A DNA stretch of 64,000 bases, taken from Pseudomonas sp. Tri1. GTDB lineage: Bacteria > Pseudomonadota > Gammaproteobacteria > Pseudomonadales > Pseudomonadaceae. The stretch is taken from positions 4,076,001 through 4,140,000 of the forward strand of contig NZ_CP072913.1 of NCBI RefSeq assembly GCF_017968885.1, given 5' to 3'. The notes under the pieces were generated by a model. It was given only the letters and a program-made list of their open reading frames with translations, searched no databases and was not told where the DNA came from. Made by a program: the position numbers and the translations under genes. Shown here piece after piece: positions 49,537 through 56,975 of this stretch (the first letter of the stretch is position 1; the number at the start of each line of letters is the position of its first letter).

Positions 49537-50220
49537 TCAGTACGCGGACGCGTTATCGACTTTGAAGTTGTACAACTGACGGGCCGAACCGTAGCGTTTG
49601 AAGTCAGCCGCCTTGTGCGCGAAACCGGCACGGTTCAACAGGTCCTGGAGCTCTTGGAGGTGCTCGGCACGCATCTCTTTTTCGATGCAATCCGAACCCA
49701 GGGACTCCACAGTGCCCTTCACGTAGATGTGGGTCTCGTACAAGGAATCGCCCAGCGCATCGCCGGCATCGCCGCAGACCACCAGACGCCCGGCCTGGCC
49801 CATGAAGCAGCTCATGTGGCCGATACTGCCACCCACGACAATGTCGATGCCCTTCATGGATATGCCGCAACGCGCGCCGGCATCCCCTTCAATCACCAGC
49901 AGCCCGCCATGGGCCGTGGCACCAGCTGCCTGGGAGGCGCTGCCTTTGACGCGGACGTAGCCGGACATCATGTTCTCGGCGCAACCGACACCGACGTTGC
50001 CGTGGACGGTGATCGAGGCCTTCTGATTCATACCCGCGCAGTAGTAACCGGCGTGTCCCTGGATATCGATGGACAGCGCTTCGTTCACCCCGACCGCGAG
50101 GTTGTGCTTGCCATCCGAATGAGTCACCACCCACTCACGGTGTTCAACGTTGTCGACCTGGTCGTGCAACGTCTGATTGAGTTCACGCACAGTGGCAGTG
50201 GAAAGATCGATGGTTTTCAT
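49537..50220 (-). CDS. mgsB: N-methylglutamate synthase subunit B (GXGXG domain)
   Basis: A 227-aa protein made almost wholly of the GXGXG right-handed beta-helix typical of the GltB C-terminal domain and GlxC. Repeats include GHAGYYCAGMNQKASITVHGNVGVGCAENMMSGYVRVKGSASQ and GDAGARCGISMKGIDIVVGGSIGHMSCFMGQ. It is the structural subunit between the amidotransferase MgsA and the FMN subunit MgsC. The gaps of 11 and 20 nt to its neighbours indicate one transcript. Confidence 0.87.
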   Translation of the reverse strand: MKTIDLSTATVRELNQTLHDQVDNVEHREWVVTHSDGKHNLAVGVNEALSIDIQGHAGYYCAGMNQKASITVHGNVGVGCAENMMSGYVRVKGSASQAAGATAHGGLLVIEGDAGARCGISMKGIDIVVGGSIGHMSCFMGQAGRLVVCGDAGDALGDSLYETHIYVKGTVESLGSDCIEKEMRAEHLQELQDLLNRAGFAHKAADFKRYGSARQLYNFKVDNASAY

Positions 50221-50231
50221 GTGTGCGCCCC

Positions 50232-51137
50232 TTAAGCTGACTCGCGTTCCCAGATGTACATAGTGGCCGGTGCCGGCTCCCAGACCTTGGCATGCTCGAT
50301 ACCCGGCAGGCTCGACAGGGCCTGATACTCGGAGGCCATGGCGACGTAATCGTCGGTCTCGGCGAGGATCGCCGGCTTACAGGCAATCGGGTCGCGGATC
50401 ACGGCAAAACCGTTGCGCGTGCCGATGGCGAAGGTGAAGAAACCGTCCAGATCCTCCAGCGAGTGATCCAGCGCTTCTTTCAATGAGTCACCCTGCTGCA
50501 GGCGCCAGGTCAGGTAGCCGGCGGCCACTTCGGTATCGTTGTCGGTCTCGAAGTGAATGCCTTCGCGCTTGAGTTCCTGACGCAGGCGGAAGTGGTTGGA
50601 CAGCGAGCCGTTGTGCACCAGGCACAGGTCGGCACCGGTGGAGAACGGGTGGCTGCCTTCCATGGTCACCGCGCTTTCAGTGGCCATGCGGGTGTGGCCG
50701 ATAATGTGGCTGCCCTTCATACCGGCCAGGCCGAAGCGTTGGGAAATCTCCTGGGGCAAGCCCATGCCCTTGAGGATTTCGATGCTCTGGCCGGCGCTCA
50801 TGATGCGCACGCTCGGCGCCAGTTCAGCGAGGGCCAGACGTACCGGCGCCTCTTGGGCATTGACTTTGAGCACGGCAGCGCTGGCGTTCTGGAACCAGTC
50901 CAGCGAGCAGCCAAGACGCCCTTCCAGCTCGCCCATCAGGGCTTTCCAGTCGAAACCATCGGTGGTCGCCTGCAGGGTCAGCTTGACCCAGCCGTCTGCC
51001 ACTTCATCGCCGTAAATGGCGAAGCCGGCACTGTCCGGACCACGATCGGTCATGGCCTGCAACATCGGTTCAAACAGCTTGCCGAGCTGGGATTCCAGCT
51101 GCGGATTCTTCAGGTAAAGACCTACGATCCCACACAT
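50232..51137 (-). CDS. mgsA: N-methylglutamate synthase subunit A (class II amidotransferase)
   Basis: A 301-aa class II glutamine amidotransferase-like protein (GlxB-like). The mature N terminus is Cys2 (MCGIVGLYLKNP), the expected nucleophile, and FSTGADLCLVHNGSLSNHF and DNDTEVAAGYLTWR follow as in GltB/PurF-type domains. In MgsABC it is taken to hydrolyse gamma-glutamylmethylamide to release methylamine for the FMN subunit. The start at 51137 places Cys next to Met; a longer in-frame start would mask the nucleophile. Confidence 0.88.
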   Translation of the reverse strand: MCGIVGLYLKNPQLESQLGKLFEPMLQAMTDRGPDSAGFAIYGDEVADGWVKLTLQATTDGFDWKALMGELEGRLGCSLDWFQNASAAVLKVNAQEAPVRLALAELAPSVRIMSAGQSIEILKGMGLPQEISQRFGLAGMKGSHIIGHTRMATESAVTMEGSHPFSTGADLCLVHNGSLSNHFRLRQELKREGIHFETDNDTEVAAGYLTWRLQQGDSLKEALDHSLEDLDGFFTFAIGTRNGFAVIRDPIACKPAILAETDDYVAMASEYQALSSLPGIEHAKVWEPAPATMYIWERESA

Positions 51138-51209
51138 ATCAAGTCTCCTTCGAAGGCACTGAACACTCGACGCCGTGTCGGGTGCCCGAATGGTTGGCAA
51201 AACACTGAG

Positions 51210-52544
51210 TCAGAAAAATTCGGTGTAGCGCTGGATCTCCCAGTCAGAGACGTGGCGGCTGTATTCCACCCACTCCATGCGCTTGAGCTTGATGAACTCG
51301 CCTACGATCTGCGGCCCCAGCACCTCGGCGAACAGCGGGTCGGCTTCCAGGGCGTCACAGGCTTCCTTGAGCGATTGCGGCAGGGTCTTGATACCTCGCG
51401 CGGCGATCTGTTCCAGGCTCAGGCTGTAGAGGTTCTCATTGCAGACGTGGTCGATTTCCAACTGGCGATCGATGCCATCCAGGCCGGCGGCGATGATCGC
51501 GGCGCTGACCAGGTAGGGATTGCAACCCGCGTCCGGCAGGCGCAATTCCAGGCGCCCGTAAGGCACCCGCACCATGGCCGAGCGGTTGTTGGCGCCGAAG
51601 GCAATAAAGGCCGGCGCCCAGGTCGCACCGGACAACGAGTTACCGACCACCAGACGCTTGTAGGAGTTGACCGTCGGCGCGGCGAAGGCACACAGCGCCG
51701 GGCCGTGGGCCAGCAGGCCGGCGGCAAAGTGATACGCCATTTTCGACAAGCCCATGCCGCTGGGGTCGCTGGCGTCATGAAACAGATTCTTGTTCTCGGC
51801 GCTGCTGATCGAAAGATGAAAATGCATGCCATTGCCGGCGCGTTTCGGGTCAGGCTTGGGCATGAACGAGCAGATCATGCCCAGGTCATTGGCGATTTCG
51901 CCGGCAGCCATGCGGAAAAACGTGAAGCGATCCGCCGAGGTCATGGCGTCGCTGTAGGTGTAGTTGATCTCGAACTGGCCGTTGGCGTCCTCGTGGTCGA
52001 TTTGATAAACCTCGAAATCCACTGCCTGCAAGGCTTCGGTCAGCCGCTCCAGGAAAACGCGGGAGCGCGACAGGCCTTTGTAGTCGTAGCAAGGCTTGTC
52101 CAGGTTGTCGCTGGGGTCCACCAGTTGCAGTTTGCCCTGTGCGTCGCGGCGCATCAGGTTGAACTCGGGCTCCAGGCCGGTGTTGAGCGTCCAGCCCTTT
52201 TCTGCCAGGCGCTGCACTTGTTGCTGCAACACATAACGGCTGTCATACGGATGCGGCTTGCCGTCGACATGACCGATGCACACCACTCGCCCGTAACCCG
52301 GCTGCCAGGGCACCGGGGTCAGGGTGGACAAATCACCGCGGGCCATGAAGTCCGGTCCGTGGGGCTCCATGCCCATGCCACTGATCGCGAATCCGGCAAA
52401 ACCCGCTCCCTCTTCAGCCACGGCCTTGAGCCCACAGATAGGCACGGACTTGGTTTTGGCCGCCCCATGGATATCCACAAACTGCGCAAGCACGTACTTG
52501 ATTCCATGCTTGTCGATGATGCGCTGGGTTTCTGCTGGCAACAT
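51210..52544 (-). CDS. gmaS: Gamma-glutamylmethylamide synthetase (glutamine synthetase family)
   Basis: A 444-aa enzyme of the glutamine synthetase fold (GlnT/type III relatives). A beta-grasp N domain with [10 protein letters not shown] precedes the catalytic barrel with [51 protein letters not shown] and NGNRSAM-like [10 protein letters not shown]. GmaS ligates methylamine to glutamate with ATP. Its adjacency to mgsABC is the reason for preferring it over glutamine synthetase. It is the first gene of a minus-strand operon gmaS-mgsA-mgsB-mgsC, with a twin palindrome 58 bp before its ATG. Confidence 0.88.
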   Translation of the reverse strand: MLPAETQRIIDKHGIKYVLAQFVDIHGAAKTKSVPICGLKAVAEEGAGFAGFAISGMGMEPHGPDFMARGDLSTLTPVPWQPGYGRVVCIGHVDGKPHPYDSRYVLQQQVQRLAEKGWTLNTGLEPEFNLMRRDAQGKLQLVDPSDNLDKPCYDYKGLSRSRVFLERLTEALQAVDFEVYQIDHEDANGQFEINYTYSDAMTSADRFTFFRMAAGEIANDLGMICSFMPKPDPKRAGNGMHFHLSISSAENKNLFHDASDPSGMGLSKMAYHFAAGLLAHGPALCAFAAPTVNSYKRLVVGNSLSGATWAPAFIAFGANNRSAMVRVPYGRLELRLPDAGCNPYLVSAAIIAAGLDGIDRQLEIDHVCNENLYSLSLEQIAARGIKTLPQSLKEACDALEADPLFAEVLGPQIVGEFIKLKRMEWVEYSRHVSDWEIQRYTEFF

Positions 52545-52602
52545 TGCTCGTCACTCCTCGCGAAAGGGCAAAACATTGTGGATGGGCTTTGACTGACTTT
52601 TT

Positions 52603-52637
52603 ATTCCTAAAAAGAAAGTTAGTTTCCCAATAGGAAT
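52603..52637. promoter_or_regulatory. Twin palindrome (20-bp phased), gmaS promoter region
   Basis: ATTCC-TAAAA-AGAAA (52603-52617) and TTTCC-CAATA-GGAAT (52623-52637), centres 20 bp apart. They lie 58 bp before the gmaS start. Confidence 0.65.
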
Positions 52638-52698
52638 GCAAGGCCCTTGCCAGATCCGCGAGTAAAGCGCCAACGCTCCCAGAAAAGCGCTTTTGTGC

Positions 52699-52733
52699 TG
52701 TATATATGGGAAAAATCTTTTCCCCGTGGGAAT
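52699..52733. promoter_or_regulatory. Twin palindrome (20-bp phased), upstream of the xre-cupin gene
   Basis: A degenerate TGTAT-ATATG-GGAAA (52699-52713) followed by TTTCC-CCGTG-GGAAT (52719-52733), with the same 20-bp centre spacing. It is 88 bp before the regulator gene and could also serve the divergent gmaS promoter. Confidence 0.55.
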
Positions 52734-52821
52734 ATCGCTCGACAGACGCGAGCCGAACGCCGCCATTTGCACTTTCTCAGTGCGAAACTAATATTACTGA
52801 ACGGAAAGTGTGCAGGATTTG

Positions 52822-53427
52822 ATGACTATGCCGACCGAAACCGCCCCGCGCCTCAAGCTTGAGCAATACCTGGGCTTGCAGATCAAGCGCCAGCGCCAGG
52901 CTCAGGATCTGAAATTGTCTGACGTGGCCAAGATTGCCGATATCAGCCAAGGCATGTTGAGCAAGATCGAAAACGCCCAGGTGTCCACCAGCCTCGATAC
53001 CCTGAGCCGTCTGTGCGACGTGCTCGGCCTGCCATTGTCCAAGTTGTTCAGCGAATACGACCAACAAGACGGCAGTGCGCTTCTGGTCAAGGCTGACCAG
53101 GGCATGGAAGTGGTGCGTCGTGGTACCGAGAAAGGCCATACATACCATCTGCTCAACCACACCCGCGGGCCGAAGAAGAGTTTCGAGGCCTATATGGTCA
53201 GCATGGACGACGCGAGTGAGGAGTTTCCGACGTTCTCTCACCCCGGCACTGAATTCCTTCACCTGTTGGAAGGTGAACTGATCTATCGTCACGGCAATCA
53301 GCTTTACCGCATGGAAGCCGGCGACAGCCTGACGTTCGAAGGCGAAATCCCCCACGGCCCCGAGCAATTGGTGCAGGTGCCTATCCGTCTTTTGTCGATC
53401 ATGAACTACGGCAACGACAAAGAGTAA
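52822..53427 (+). CDS. XRE-cupin transcriptional regulator
   Basis: A 201-aa protein. An N-terminal XRE helix-turn-helix (about residues 15-70) reads LGLQIKRQRQAQDLKLSDVAKIADISQGMLSKIENAQVS. The C-terminal cupin (about 115-190) has HPGTEFLHLLEGELIYRHGNQLYRMEAGDSLTFEGEIPHGPE. Family members usually sense a small ligand through the cupin. ATG 52822 has AGGA 7 nt upstream. It is divergent from gmaS and followed by the purU2-mgd operon, so it is a strong candidate regulator of methylamine use. Confidence 0.88.
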   Translation: MTMPTETAPRLKLEQYLGLQIKRQRQAQDLKLSDVAKIADISQGMLSKIENAQVSTSLDTLSRLCDVLGLPLSKLFSEYDQQDGSALLVKADQGMEVVRRGTEKGHTYHLLNHTRGPKKSFEAYMVSMDDASEEFPTFSHPGTEFLHLLEGELIYRHGNQLYRMEAGDSLTFEGEIPHGPEQLVQVPIRLLSIMNYGNDKE

Positions 53428-53549
53428 CGCCTCCCTTCCCCTGCCTTGCCCCGCCCTGAGGCCGACCCAGCATCGGCCTCACGTATTTTCCTGTCAGTTA
53501 AAAAACTTTCTTAAAAGCTCTGGACGCGGCGCGACCATTCCCCTATAAA

Positions 53550-53584
53550 TCCACAACTAGGAATAATTTATTCCCAACAAGAAA
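53550..53584. promoter_or_regulatory. Twin palindrome (20-bp phased), purU2-folD2-mgd promoter region
   Basis: TCCAC-AACTA-GGAAT (53550-53564) and ATTCC-CAACA-AGAAA (53570-53584), centres 20 bp apart. It is 83 bp before purU2. Confidence 0.6.
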
Positions 53585-53667
53585 ACACGCTCATGGATGA
53601 GCCTGCTGTCCGTTGATGATTTTTTTCGCTATGCGATGAGCTGCCGCCATCATCCCGAGGACGTGTC

Positions 53668-54534
53668 ATGCAACACGAAAAAAACCATTTCATCATCAAG
53701 ATCACCTGTCCCGCGGTGTCCGGCATCGTCGCAGCCGTCACCACCTATCTGGCGGACAACCGTTGCTACATCGGGGAGATGGCGCAATTCGACGACGACT
53801 TCAGCGGTCGTTTTTTCATGCGTGCGGTGTTTCGCTTCAACGACGGCCACCCCGGCGACCTGCAACAGATCAAGGACGGTTTCGCCGACATCGCCCAAGC
53901 CTTCGACATGACCTGGGAATTGCATGACACCCGCGAGCCGATGCGCGTGTTGCTGATGGTCAGCAAGTTCGACCACTGCCTGACCGACCTGCTCTACCGC
54001 TACCACAAAGGCGAGATGGACATGACCATCACCGCCATTGTCTCCAACCACCTCGACCTGCGCCCCATGGCCGAACGCGAAGGCATTCGCTTCATTTACC
54101 TGCCAGTGACCAAGGAGACCAAGGCCCGGCAGGAAGCCGAACTGATGAAGATCGTCGACGACACCGGCACCGAGCTCGTGGTGTTGGCGCGCTACATGCA
54201 GATCCTCTCCGATGACCTGTGCAAGCAACTCTCGGGTCGGGCGATCAACATTCACCATTCGTTCTTGCCCGGTTTCAAAGGCGCCAAACCCTATCACCAG
54301 GCCTACCAGCGTGGCGTGAAACTGATTGGCGCCACCGCTCATTACGTCACCAGCGACCTCGATGAGGGACCGATCATTGAGCAGGAAGTGCAGCGCGTCG
54401 ACCACGTCTACCTGCCCGACGATCTCGTGGCCACCGGCCGTGACACCGAAACCGTGGCCCTGTCCAAGGCGGTCAAATACCACCTGGAGCACCGGGTTTT
54501 CCTCAATCAGGACAGAACGGTGATCTTCCGGTGA
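53668..54534 (+). CDS. purU: Formyltetrahydrofolate deformylase (copy 2)
   Basis: A 288-aa ACT plus formyltransferase protein, the same length as the copy at 38179 and very similar throughout the catalytic half ([37 protein letters not shown]). It produces formate and THF from 10-formyl-THF. GAGGA is just before the ATG. Its stop overlaps the folD2 GTG by 4 nt. It is the first gene of the plus-strand operon leading into mgdABCD. Confidence 0.93.
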   Translation: MQHEKNHFIIKITCPAVSGIVAAVTTYLADNRCYIGEMAQFDDDFSGRFFMRAVFRFNDGHPGDLQQIKDGFADIAQAFDMTWELHDTREPMRVLLMVSKFDHCLTDLLYRYHKGEMDMTITAIVSNHLDLRPMAEREGIRFIYLPVTKETKARQEAELMKIVDDTGTELVVLARYMQILSDDLCKQLSGRAINIHHSFLPGFKGAKPYHQAYQRGVKLIGATAHYVTSDLDEGPIIEQEVQRVDHVYLPDDLVATGRDTETVALSKAVKYHLEHRVFLNQDRTVIFR

Positions 54535-55436
54535 ACTCGCACAAACTGATCGACGGCAAAGCCACCGCCGCCCGCGTGCTGCTGCAGGTCCGCGAGGACG
54601 TCGAGCGTCTGCGCGAGCAAGCCATTCAACCGGCGCTGGCAGTGATCCTGGTGGGCAGCGACCCGGCCAGCCAGGTTTATGTGCGCAACAAGATCCTGCG
54701 CGCCGAAGAGGTGGGTATCCGCTCGCTGGAACATCGGCTGCCTGCGGACACCAGCACTGAACAGTTACTCATTCTGATCGCCCGATTGAATGCCGATCGC
54801 TCGATCCACGGCATTCTTCTGCAACTGCCGCTGCCTGCCCATATCGATGAATTACGGGCACTGGAGGCTATCGCGCCGGACAAGGACGTCGACGGATTCC
54901 ACAGTCAGAACGTCGGCGGCCTCAGCCAGGGTCGCACGGTACTCGCGCCTTGCACCCCCAGTGGTTGTCTGTATTTGCTGGAACAAACCTGCGGTGATCT
55001 GCGCGGCAAGCACGCGGTGGTGATCGGCCGCTCGAACATTGTCGGTAAACCCATGGCAGCCTTGCTGCTCAAGGCCGATTGCTCGGTGACCGTCCTGCAT
55101 TCGCGCAGCCCGGATCCCCAGGCGCTGTGCCGGCAGGCCGATATCGTTATCGCCGCCGTGGGTCGTCCACGGTTGATCGACGCCAGTTGGCTCAAGCCTG
55201 GCGCCGTGGTGATCGACGTCGGCATCAACCGCATCGAAGACGATGGCCGCAGCCGTCTGGTGGGCGACGTCGACTTCGATAGCGCCCTGACGCACGTCGC
55301 GGCGATCACCCCGGTACCCGGGGGTGTCGGCCCGATGACCATTGCCTTCCTGATGAAAAACACCGTTACCGCAGCCCTTGCACAACACCGGGCCCTACGC
55401 AGCCAATCGGAGGCCTTATGCCATTCAATCTATTGA
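54531..55436 (+). CDS. folD: Methylene-THF dehydrogenase/methenyl-THF cyclohydrolase (copy 2)
   Basis: A 301-aa FolD with [49 protein letters not shown] and [15 protein letters not shown]. It starts at GTG 54531 inside the purU2 stop region, and its 3' end overlaps the next gene by 19 nt. It should oxidise methylene-THF formed by N-methylglutamate dehydrogenase. Paralogue of the gene at 44636. Confidence 0.93.
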   Translation: MNSHKLIDGKATAARVLLQVREDVERLREQAIQPALAVILVGSDPASQVYVRNKILRAEEVGIRSLEHRLPADTSTEQLLILIARLNADRSIHGILLQLPLPAHIDELRALEAIAPDKDVDGFHSQNVGGLSQGRTVLAPCTPSGCLYLLEQTCGDLRGKHAVVIGRSNIVGKPMAALLLKADCSVTVLHSRSPDPQALCRQADIVIAAVGRPRLIDASWLKPGAVVIDVGINRIEDDGRSRLVGDVDFDSALTHVAAITPVPGGVGPMTIAFLMKNTVTAALAQHRALRSQSEALCHSIY

Positions 55437-56659
55437 AATACGGGCTGAGTTCGCAGTACCCGGTGGAAGTGGATTTGCCGCCACCGCGCGAACTCAAATC
55501 GAGCTATGACGTGGTGATCATCGGGGCCGGTGGCCACGGCCTGGCCATCGCTTATTACCTGGCCAAGTACCACGGCATCACCAACGTCGCGGTGTTGGAG
55601 AAGTCCTACCTGGGCGGCGGTAATACCGCGCGCAACACAGCGGTGATCCGCTCCAACTACCTGACCAGCGAAGGCGTGCGCTTTTATGCCGAATCGGTGC
55701 GGATGTTCCAGTCGCTGTCCAACGAATTCGATTTCAACATCATGTACTCCGAGCGCGGCCAACTGACCCTGGCCCACACCGATGCCACGGTGCGTTCGTT
55801 CCGTCAGCGCGCCGAGGTCAACAAGCACTTTGGCGGCCGCAGCGAGATGATCGACCGCCAGCAGATCCGCGAACTGGTGCCCAGCCTCAACCTCGATCCC
55901 GGCCACTTGCCGGTGCTCGCCGGTCTGTGGCACATCGACGGCGCCACCGCGCGCCACGACGCGGTGGCCTGGGGTTACGCCAAACAGGCGGCCAAGCGCG
56001 GTGTGGAAATCCATCAGCTCACTGAAGTCCAGGACCTGATCATCGAGAACGGCACCCTCACCGCGGTCAAGACCAACCGCGGCACCATCAAGTGCGGTTG
56101 CGCGGTGCAGGCGATTGCCGGGCACAGCTCGTTGCTGATGGCCAAGGCCGGGATTCGCTCGCCGATCCAGACCTTCCCGCTGCAAGCGATGGTCACGCAG
56201 CCGTTCAAACCGTTTCTCGATCCACTGGTGAGCTCCTCTGCCTTGCACTGCTATGTGCAGCAGACGAGTCGTGGCGAGGTAGTGTTTGGCGGCGGCTCCG
56301 ACCCCTATCCGCTGTTCAATACCCGCTCCACGCTCGATTTGAAGGAGAGCCTGCTGGCCCATGCCATCGAGATGTTCCCGTTCCTGGCCAACGCCAAGCT
56401 GATGCGCCAATGGGCCGGGATCACCGACATGACCCCGGACTACAGCCCCATCATGGGCCTGTCGCCGGTGAACAATTACTACCTCGACGCGGGCTGGGGC
56501 ACCTGGGGCTTCAAGGCCACGCCGATCTGCGGCAAGACCATGGCCGAGTTGGTCGCCAGCGGCGGCAAGGTGCCGGAGCTGATCAAACCGTTCGGCCTCG
56601 AACGCTTCTCGACCTTCCAGCAAGTCAACGAAATGGGCGCCACGGCGGCCAGCCACTGA
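55418..56659 (+). CDS. mgdA: N-methylglutamate dehydrogenase subunit A (sarcosine-oxidase beta-like)
   Basis: A 413-aa DAO-fold flavoprotein. The N-terminal FAD motif is [40 protein letters not shown] and the C-terminal [16 protein letters not shown] and [14 protein letters not shown] match SoxB. It is the amine-oxidising subunit. It could be annotated soxB, but the gmaS-mgsABC neighbourhood points to N-methylglutamate as substrate. The start overlaps folD2 by 19 nt. Confidence 0.87.
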   Translation: MPFNLLKYGLSSQYPVEVDLPPPRELKSSYDVVIIGAGGHGLAIAYYLAKYHGITNVAVLEKSYLGGGNTARNTAVIRSNYLTSEGVRFYAESVRMFQSLSNEFDFNIMYSERGQLTLAHTDATVRSFRQRAEVNKHFGGRSEMIDRQQIRELVPSLNLDPGHLPVLAGLWHIDGATARHDAVAWGYAKQAAKRGVEIHQLTEVQDLIIENGTLTAVKTNRGTIKCGCAVQAIAGHSSLLMAKAGIRSPIQTFPLQAMVTQPFKPFLDPLVSSSALHCYVQQTSRGEVVFGGGSDPYPLFNTRSTLDLKESLLAHAIEMFPFLANAKLMRQWAGITDMTPDYSPIMGLSPVNNYYLDAGWGTWGFKATPICGKTMAELVASGGKVPELIKPFGLERFSTFQQVNEMGATAASH

Positions 56660-56672
56660 CGCAGAGCAGACT

Positions 56673-56975
56673 ATGAAAATCATGAATTGCCCGCTCAACG
56701 GGCCGCGCAATATCAGCGAGTTCACCTATGGCGGCGAATTCAAACCCATGCCCGACCCTGTCACCTGCAGCGACGGCGAATGGGCGGACTACGTGTTCAA
56801 CACCGACAACCTCGCCGGCGTGGTGCGCGAATGGTGGATGCACACCCCCTCCAGCTACTGGTTTCTCGCGGAGCGGCATACCGTCACCGACGAAATCCTG
56901 CGCACCTTCGATCCCAAGGAGCTCTTCAGCACCCGTGTCGAATTCAACGCCGCCGCCAAGGAGATCGCAGGATGA
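56673..56975 (+). CDS. mgdB: N-methylglutamate dehydrogenase subunit B (sarcosine-oxidase delta-like)
   Basis: A 100-aa Zn-binding delta subunit. The pattern MNCPLNGPRNISEFTYGG, GEWADYVF and REWWMHTPSSYWFLAERHTVTDEI is typical of SoxD. One Cys and nearby His may bind zinc. It overlaps mgdC by 4 nt and lies 13 nt after mgdA. Confidence 0.87.
   Translation: MKIMNCPLNGPRNISEFTYGGEFKPMPDPVTCSDGEWADYVFNTDNLAGVVREWWMHTPSSYWFLAERHTVTDEILRTFDPKELFSTRVEFNAAAKEIAG

Noticed and set aside
51210..52544. Housekeeping glutamine synthetase
   Set aside because: Linked to mgsABC and a methylated-amine pathway; assigned GmaS by context.
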